In this document: in pieces, positions 7,406 to 11,538 of the stretch
How positions within the stretch are numbered: the stretch's first letter is position 1
How the letters are laid out: every line of letters begins with the position of its first letter
Source of the DNA: Deltaproteobacteria bacterium
Lineage (GTDB): Bacteria; Desulfobacterota; Syntrophia; Syntrophales; UBA2210
DNA length: 11,538 nt
Assembly: GCA_030603465.1 (NCBI GenBank)
Contig: JAUVXT010000061.1
Span: 1 to 11,538, forward strand
Direction: 5' to 3'
Made by a program: the position numbers and the translations under genes
Notes under the pieces: generated by a model
Databases searched by the model: none
The model's input: only the letters and a program-made list of their open reading frames with translations
What the model was told of the DNA's origin: nothing

Positions 7406-7970
7406 AGAATTTATAAAAAAACTAATCACAGACCTCGAGCAAATGTCCGCCCCTGAGTTGGAAGATGCCTTGCCGGCGGCGGTAGATAAAATGCGGAACC
7501 ATGTCACAAAGATAGCACTGTCACAGATCCCCATTTTATTGGAGAAGACGATAGACAAACTCCTGGAAATTGACACGGCCCAGCTTGCCCAGAAGATTCC
7601 GGAGATTTCAGAGAACTTCATGGAGCTTCTCTGGGAAGGAATAACCGCACTGGCGGAACAATCTGAGGAGATGCAGTCTCTGCTGGAGAAGACGAGAGAC
7701 ATGAATGTAAACATCGAGGCCTCCGACAGCCCCTTCAGGGGCCATTTCAGTGTCAGCGGAGGCAAACTGTCAGGAAGCTCTACATTCTTCCATTTCAAGG
7801 ACGAAGACTACAGGATCATGGGTCCCACGAGAGTACTTTTGGAATTACTGACGGGCCGGCTTTTCATGGGCTTCAGTAATCCGGAGATTCAGACGGCGGG
7901 ACACTCGGGATTCGCAGCTTTTGTCGCGCCTGTAGTGAAAGGGGTGGCCTCCTTAATAAGGGCGAGATAA
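7398..7970 (+). CDS. SCP2-like small protein, overlapping the molybdoenzyme gene
   Basis: This 190-residue soluble protein starts eight bases before the end of the molybdoenzyme gene, with GAGGG eight bases upstream of its ATG inside that gene. Coupled translation is therefore likely. The first 100 residues are strongly helical and acidic, with many Leu/Glu/Ile repeats. The C-terminal part has alternating strands (F-x-V-S-G-G-K-L-x-G, 117-126), then RVLLELLTGRLFMGF (145-159) and an AGHSGFAA turn (167-174). That order resembles the SCP2 sterol-carrier fold, where a 'LL-x-L-x-x-G' helix is followed by a Gly-Asp turn; here the turn is Gly-His. SCP2 domains bind lipids or CoA esters. The match is from recall and moderate. 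It may be a ligand-holding or assembly partner of the enzyme. Confidence 0.7.
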   Translation: MAEEFIKKLITDLEQMSAPELEDALPAAVDKMRNHVTKIALSQIPILLEKTIDKLLEIDTAQLAQKIPEISENFMELLWEGITALAEQSEEMQSLLEKTRDMNVNIEASDSPFRGHFSVSGGKLSGSSTFFHFKDEDYRIMGPTRVLLELLTGRLFMGFSNPEIQTAGHSGFAAFVAPVVKGVASLIRAR

Positions 7971-8055
7971 TATTTAGGGTGAGCGAAATTCTGTGCGTAA
8001 TGCGTGGAGATACGCCATTCCTGAAAAATTTAATTTATTTCCAGAGGAGAGTATT

Positions 8056-8439
8056 ATGGACAGACAGATAGTACATGCAGACAAGGCTCCGAAACCAGTG
8101 GGACCCTATTCACAGGGCATAAAGGCCGGCGGCTGGCTTTATGTGTCGGGGCAGCTCCCTATAGATCCCAAAACAGGCGCTGTCGTCGAGGGGGCATTCG
8201 CGTCCCAGGTACGCGCCGTTCTTGACAATGTGAAGGCAATCATCGAGGCGGGCGGATCAGACCTTGACCATGTTGTCAAGGCGACAATTTACCTCACAGA
8301 TATGGATAGATTCTCCGAATTTAATGCCATATATGAAGAATATTTTGCAGCGTCCCGACCAGCCCGCGCATGCGTTGAGGTAAGCCGCCTCGCCAAGGAT
8401 GTCACCGTTGAGATAGAAGCCATCGCCCTGCTCAAATAA
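8056..8439 (+). CDS. ridA: RidA family reactive intermediate (enamine/imine) deaminase
   Basis: RidA (YjgF/YER057c/UK114) proteins are small trimeric cytosolic enzymes that hydrolyse reactive enamine and imine intermediates to ketones and ammonia. The product is 127 residues, the normal length. Seen: KPVGPYSQGIKAG (13-25), YVSGQLPIDPKTG (29-41), NVKAIIEAGG (58-67), ARACVEVSRL (103-112) and VEIEAIA (118-124). R104 and E119 correspond to the substrate-binding Arg105 and Glu120 of E. coli RidA, and C106 to its conserved Cys. So it looks like an active RidA-subgroup member. The frame is open 63 bases further upstream, but the ATG at 8056 has AGGAG six bases before it and matches the family start. 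It lies 85 bases after the SCP2-like gene and is probably cotranscribed. Confidence 0.95.
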   Translation: MDRQIVHADKAPKPVGPYSQGIKAGGWLYVSGQLPIDPKTGAVVEGAFASQVRAVLDNVKAIIEAGGSDLDHVVKATIYLTDMDRFSEFNAIYEEYFAASRPARACVEVSRLAKDVTVEIEAIALLK

Positions 8440-8459
8440 GGGATTCCTGCGGTCTGGCC

Positions 8460-8576
8460 TTAACGGCTTGTTGCCTAAATTCTTTTTCGCTTGTCTTTCG
8501 TTTCGCCAAGATTTATTGGTAAAAAGTGCTGTAATAACCGCTTAGAATATTTCTCATTAGAGTAACAAGCCGTTAA
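8460..8576. mobile_element. MITE-like element with perfect 13-bp terminal inverted repeats
   Basis: TTAACGGCTTGTT at 8460-8472 and AACAAGCCGTTAA at 8564-8576 are perfect inverted repeats enclosing 91 bases that encode nothing recognisable. The core is A+T-rich. If the repeats are counted from ACGGC, each end is bordered by TA, which is what a Tc1/mariner-IS630 type insertion leaves. This is compatible with, but not proof of, such an origin, because the TA is part of the palindrome. It begins 21 bases after the ridA stop and could also fold as a long-range RNA stem. No related transposase was found in the window. Confidence 0.45.
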
Positions 8577-8802
8577 TTATGCTCCTTTATGTTGCAAGAA
8601 TGTGCATTTTTCATAGAGTGTCTTGTAGATTATCGCCTCAAGAAGGCAGGAACTCACTGCAAAGATGCTCCCTAAGAACGGTATTAGCTTCTTCAATCAC
8701 GAGGGTTTTGTGCGGGCTGTGTCATCCAGACATTAAACGCATCTTCTTTGGTTGTTTGAGGGTCATACTCGTATGTCTCTCCGGCAGAGACTATCTCGCA
8801 GA
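8577..8802. other. Gene-free stretch, possible minus-strand coding debris
   Basis: No intact gene is seen. On the minus strand two short open stretches lie end to end in different frames: 38 codons from 8809 to 8693, containing EIVSAGETYEYDPQTTKED, then 27 codons ending near 8623 with VIEEANTVLREHLCSEFL. Neither has a start codon with a ribosome site. They look protein-like in composition and could be a frameshifted gene remnant next to the decayed transposase. I do not recognise a family. Confidence 0.25.
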
Positions 8803-9100
8803 AAATTGGTCAGATATCTTCAAAATCCTGAGCCGTTGTCACTGTCAAACCCTAACAGTGGAAAAGAAAGAAGTTGTTCAAGAACACCGGCCTCGCCCTT
8901 TTCCCATACGGCCCTTTGTTCAGTCCATTCCGTAGCGATATCCACGCAGTCTATCGTATGGGCGAACATACCTGAAAGTGATGTGCCACAGTGAGCTACG
9001 ATGTCTGCTTCCAAGAATCCCAAGCGGGATTCATCCCATTAATTTGTGTTGATCGGGATATGTCTTCTCGAGCAGTGTTCCCGGTTTTGTGATAGCACGA
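8803..9100 (-). pseudogene. Decayed DDE integrase-type transposase fragment
   Basis: Minus-strand translation gives pieces of a transposase with an integrase catalytic core. First comes AITKPGTLLEKT in one frame (about 9096-9061). The adjacent frame then gives IPINTN, a TAA stop, WDESRLGFLEADIVAHCGTS, a DIATEWTEQRAVWEKGEAGVLEQ segment, FPLLGFDSDNGSGF, a TGA stop and RYLTN. From recall, intact relatives read continuously through P-G-F-L-E-A-D-T-V-A-H-C-G and G-F-D-S-D-N-G-S-E-F, where D residues supply the DDE site. So this copy carries at least one frameshift, two stops, short deletions, and Gly in place of the Glu in the GSEF motif. N- and C-terminal parts are missing. The IS family is uncertain; an ISNCY or IS481-like relative is my best guess. 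Confidence 0.8.
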
Positions 9101-9439
9101 CCCCTTTTTAACTACCCTTTGGGTAACATTTAATTTGATGCAAGTCGGTGCCGAATATTTCATTGACACACAAGGTCTTTTTCCTTATACTTCCTTCACG
9201 AAAAAGGAAATTCTTATCAAAATTTGTTTTGAAATGGGGTTTGACAGTACCATTTTTTCGGCGATGCTGCGGATTGATCCAAAAACAAACACATACAAAA
9301 AAAGAGCGTCCGATGAATTATCCTGCCGGAATTTTGGTCTGCTATCATGACCATGGCACCTGCCCCCCACATCCGGGCCTGGATTCTGAAATGCCGGGAT
9401 CGGTTCCCGATTCTGATATCCTGAAAATGAGGATTTGAC
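9101..9439. other. Leader region upstream of the LolA-like gene
   Basis: No gene is supported here; the two overlapping plus-strand open frames have no recognisable features. It contains the promoter at 9163-9191 and an inverted repeat, TTCCTT/AAGGAA, at 9191-9209 immediately downstream of the -10 box. A second TTGACA at 9241-9246 has only a weak partner (GATGCT, 16 bases on). A small dyad lies around 9398-9413. If the first promoter is used, the transcript has a leader of about 240 bases before the ATG at 9440. Confidence 0.4.
9163..9191 (+). promoter_or_regulatory. Sigma-70 promoter, near consensus
   Basis: TTGACA (9163-9168) matches the -35 consensus perfectly. TATACT (9186-9191) differs from the -10 consensus by one base, with the ideal 17-base spacer. 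Transcription would start near 9198 and run toward the LolA-like gene at 9440. The inverted repeat TTCCTT-N7-AAGGAA at 9191-9209 overlaps the expected start point and could be an operator. Confidence 0.6.
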
Positions 9440-10237
9440 ATGAAAAAATTGATCGTTTGCCTTACAATGCTGGCATTTATGGTTCCGGCCGGAACTTTTG
9501 CCAAAGAGATGACAGGCCGCCGTATTATGGATCTTGTTAAAGAAGCGCATGACGTCAAAAATGATACGGCAGATATCGTCATGCTGATCATTGACAAGAA
9601 AGGAAACAGGAAAGAGAGGTTTCTCAAGCGGTATTTCAAGGAATTTAAAAACGGATTAAAGCGGAGTCTGATCGTATTCAGAGAACCAAAGGATATTGCG
9701 GGTACCGCCCTGTTGACCTGGGAGCTCGACGGCGGGCGAAGTAAACAATGGCTTTACCTGCCCGGGCAGAAAAAACTCCAGCGCATGGCGAGCAACAGCC
9801 TGAAAAGCTATTTCATGGGCACAGACTTGACCTATGAAGACCTGATGCCTGATAAAATAGATGATTATACTTACACCCTCACCGGAGAGGAAACGCTGGA
9901 CGGCAATGCGTGCTACGTGATCGAGATTACACCCGGGACTGAAGAAAAAGCAAAGGTAAGCGGATACGGAAAACGGGTGGTCTTTGTGCGAAAAGATATC
10001 CTCTTTACGGTAAAAATCGACTTTTACAACAAGCGGGGAACGTTGCTTAAAACCCAGACGAACCACGATCTTGAAAAACTTGACGGGGATGCCTGGACCG
10101 CGAAAAAAACCCTGATTAACCGGCATAAGAAAAAACACAAAACCCTAATGGGGATCAAAAACCGGGAAGCGGATATTGTTCTGAAAGACGCAGTGTTCAT
10201 GGAAAATTTCATTCTTTCCGGAAAATACCTTCAGTAA
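9440..10237 (+). CDS. LolA-like periplasmic outer-membrane lipoprotein-sorting protein
   Basis: This 265-residue exported protein belongs to the LolA-like 'outer membrane lipoprotein-sorting protein' family that is commonly encoded next to MMPL/RND exporters. Residues 1-21 form a Sec signal peptide (MKKLIVCLTMLAFMVPAGTFA, cleavage before KE), without a lipobox cysteine at the cleavage point. The mature part has the family pattern: an early M-x-G-R-x-I-M helix, then beta-strand repeats including KRSLIVFREPKDIAGTALL (74-92), a W-L-Y-L-P segment (104-108), and SYFMGTDLTYEDL (123-135). TGAGGA lies seven bases before the ATG. It probably carries a lipid or lipoprotein in the periplasm for the exporter encoded 142 bases downstream. 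The partner relationship is inferred from the usual gene pairing. Confidence 0.82.
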   Translation: MKKLIVCLTMLAFMVPAGTFAKEMTGRRIMDLVKEAHDVKNDTADIVMLIIDKKGNRKERFLKRYFKEFKNGLKRSLIVFREPKDIAGTALLTWELDGGRSKQWLYLPGQKKLQRMASNSLKSYFMGTDLTYEDLMPDKIDDYTYTLTGEETLDGNACYVIEITPGTEEKAKVSGYGKRVVFVRKDILFTVKIDFYNKRGTLLKTQTNHDLEKLDGDAWTAKKTLINRHKKKHKTLMGIKNREADIVLKDAVFMENFILSGKYLQ

Positions 10238-10337
10238 GAGAAGGACCGGCCTGCACAGGAGTTGCTTTGCTGAAAATTGACCTGTCACTCATACGGAGCA
10301 TGTTTTTTCGGCCTGAAGTTGTTGAGAAATCGCAAAT

Positions 10338-10358
10338 CGTTGCCCGGAACCGGCAACG
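10338..10358. promoter_or_regulatory. Stem-loop just before the exporter gene
   Basis: CGTTGCC and GGCAACG form a perfect 7-bp stem with a 7-base loop, ending ten bases before the AGGAG ribosome site of the exporter gene. It sits in the 142-base gap between the two genes. It has no T-run, so it is more likely to affect mRNA stability or translation than to terminate transcription. Function is unproven. Confidence 0.35.
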
Positions 10359-10379
10359 TGGCTGTCCAGGAGTTCGATA

Positions 10380-11538
10380 ATGCGTAAAATATTACAGTTC
10401 GGTTATGATCATCCATGGATCGTGATCTTTATTTTGTCGGTAGTATGTCTGTTTGCCGCTTTTCAAATTCCGAACCTCAAACAGGACCCCTCCATGGAGG
10501 GACTCATGGTGAAAAACGATCCCGCTCGTCTGGTTTACCAGGATACACGTGAAACGTTCGGTTCGGATCAGATCAGCATTGTCTTTGTCCGCGACAGGGA
10601 CCTGTTTGCACCGGAAAAACTTGAAAAACTCGAAACACTGGTTCTGGCCCTGGAAGAGCTGCCAGGGGTGACCACGGTCGAAAGCCTGTTCTCGGTAATA
10701 AATTTCAAAAATGAGGGGGGGATGCTCAGCAGCAATCCGTTGATCGATTCAATCCCTGAATCGGTGGATGAAGCCCGCCGGATACTCGAAGATGCCCTGC
10801 GGAATCCACTGATTGCCGACAATCTGGTCTCCAGGGATGGGCAGGCGACATCGATCAATCTTTTCATCGAGCCGGAAGAGAATAACCCCGAGTTTTACCG
10901 GAACCTGGCCGAATCCGTGACCCGGCTGATCGAGCCTATGAAAAACGATTTCAGTATCATCGACCAGATCGGCAATCCGTATCTGCGGACACAAATCTCA
11001 GATATGATGGACTGGGATATGAAGAGACTGATCCCTCTTTCGGTCCTGGTCCTCTTCGTGGCGCTGATATTAACTACCCGGTCAATAAGCGGTGCAGTCC
11101 TGCCCATGCTTACGGCCGGTATGAGTATCCTGCTGACGGCCGGTTTCATGAGCATTGCTCAAATTCCTATCAATCTCCTTACCATCATCGTTCCTTCGCT
11201 GATCATCGTAATCGGCGCCACGGAGGACGTTCACCTGCTCTCCGAGTATTTTGAAGGAGTGAAACTGAAAGGCAGCCGGAACCTGGCGATCTCCTTCATG
11301 ATTTCCAAAATGGGAACCGTGGTCCTGGTCACCTCCCTTACCACCTTTCTCGGATTTTTATCCATCTGCATCAATAACATCACAATCCTCAGGCAGTTCG
11401 GCATGGCCGCCTCCTTCGGGCTCCTTGTGAATCCGGTCATTACCTGCCTTGCAACACCAGTTTACCTGAGATTTTTCGGCCCGGTAAAAAAGCCCCGGGA
11501 AACATCAGGACACTCCCTGTTTTTCAACCGCATGGCCG
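10380..11538 (+). CDS. MMPL/RND superfamily exporter, partial (3' end beyond right edge)
   Basis: This is the N-terminal half of an inner-membrane RND-superfamily (MMPL type) proton-driven exporter. 386 codons are visible; full proteins are usually about 750-850 residues. Residues 12-30 are the first membrane helix, and 32-215 form a periplasmic domain with the family opening D-P-S-M-E-G-L-M. Helices follow at about 217-233, 239-260 and 263-280. The GATEDVHLLSEYFEG segment (279-293) matches the charged helix-end motif typical of MMPL proteins. GTVVLVTSLTTFLGFLSI (312-329) and a last visible helix at about 340-362 complete the first bundle. AGGAG lies seven bases before the ATG. The LolA-like gene upstream suggests that the cargo is a lipid or lipoprotein-like molecule for the outer envelope, but this is inference. 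Confidence 0.9.
   Translation, partial: MRKILQFGYDHPWIVIFILSVVCLFAAFQIPNLKQDPSMEGLMVKNDPARLVYQDTRETFGSDQISIVFVRDRDLFAPEKLEKLETLVLALEELPGVTTVESLFSVINFKNEGGMLSSNPLIDSIPESVDEARRILEDALRNPLIADNLVSRDGQATSINLFIEPEENNPEFYRNLAESVTRLIEPMKNDFSIIDQIGNPYLRTQISDMMDWDMKRLIPLSVLVLFVALILTTRSISGAVLPMLTAGMSILLTAGFMSIAQIPINLLTIIVPSLIIVIGATEDVHLLSEYFEGVKLKGSRNLAISFMISKMGTVVLVTSLTTFLGFLSICINNITILRQFGMAASFGLLVNPVITCLATPVYLRFFGPVKKPRETSGHSLFFNRMA

Noticed and set aside
7993..8055. N-terminal extension of RidA from a start at 7993
   Set aside because: The extra 21 residues are not part of the family. The start at 8056 has AGGAG at ideal spacing and gives the standard RidA length.
8579..8994. Plus-strand open frames across the transposase remnant
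   Set aside because: Their translations are Cys/Arg/Ser-rich and featureless, while the minus strand carries clear transposase motifs.
9135..9438. Two overlapping plus-strand open frames upstream of the LolA-like gene
   Set aside because: They have no convincing ribosome site or recognisable features and overlap the promoter and leader region.

Overview
The window looks like a chromosomal accessory region of an anaerobic, metabolically versatile Gram-negative bacterium. Desulfobacterota (sulfate-reducing or syntrophic 'deltaproteobacteria') fits best. This is inferred from a TRAP-type organic-acid transporter, a large iron-sulfur/flavin/molybdopterin enzyme, a LolA-like plus MMPL envelope export pair, and an integrase-type insertion-sequence remnant. 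No rRNA, tRNA, CRISPR array or phage gene was seen.

Layout. (1) Positions 1-2694, minus strand: a DctP-DctQ-DctM TRAP transporter operon. dctM runs off the left edge. The 326-base gap between dctP and dctQ holds several stem-loops. (2) 2695-3838: a gene-free divergent intergenic region of about 1.1 kb. It carries a dyad in the dctP leader, a hairpin repeat whose 14-base tail also occurs in the dctP-dctQ gap, and a long imperfect dyad. (3) 3839-8439, plus strand: a small gene group. It begins with a 1188-residue enzyme in which a GltD-like FAD/NAD(P)H flavoprotein module sits inside the N-terminal [4Fe-4S] domain of a molybdopterin (Mo/W-bisPGD) oxidoreductase. An overlapping SCP2-like protein and a RidA-family deaminase follow. 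(4) 8440-9439: about 1 kb without an intact gene. It contains a 117-bp element with perfect 13-bp terminal inverted repeats, a decayed transposase on the minus strand, and a near-consensus sigma-70 promoter facing right. (5) 9440-11538, plus strand: a LolA-like periplasmic protein followed by an MMPL/RND exporter cut by the right edge.

How it may work together. The TRAP system would import a carboxylate using the ion gradient. The fused enzyme could pass electrons between NAD(P)H, FAD, several iron-sulfur clusters and a Cys-ligated Mo or W centre on one polypeptide. Its substrate cannot be read from the sequence. RidA could remove reactive enamine/imine intermediates, and the SCP2-like protein could hold a hydrophobic ligand or intermediate. 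The link between the transporter and the enzyme rests on adjacency only. The right-hand LolA/MMPL pair is a separate envelope lipid or lipoprotein trafficking module.

The most notable item is the nested domain architecture of the 3839-7405 protein: cysteines I-III of the molybdoenzyme cluster are at residues 7, 10 and 14, and the fourth, in a C-x-K-G motif, is at residue 513.
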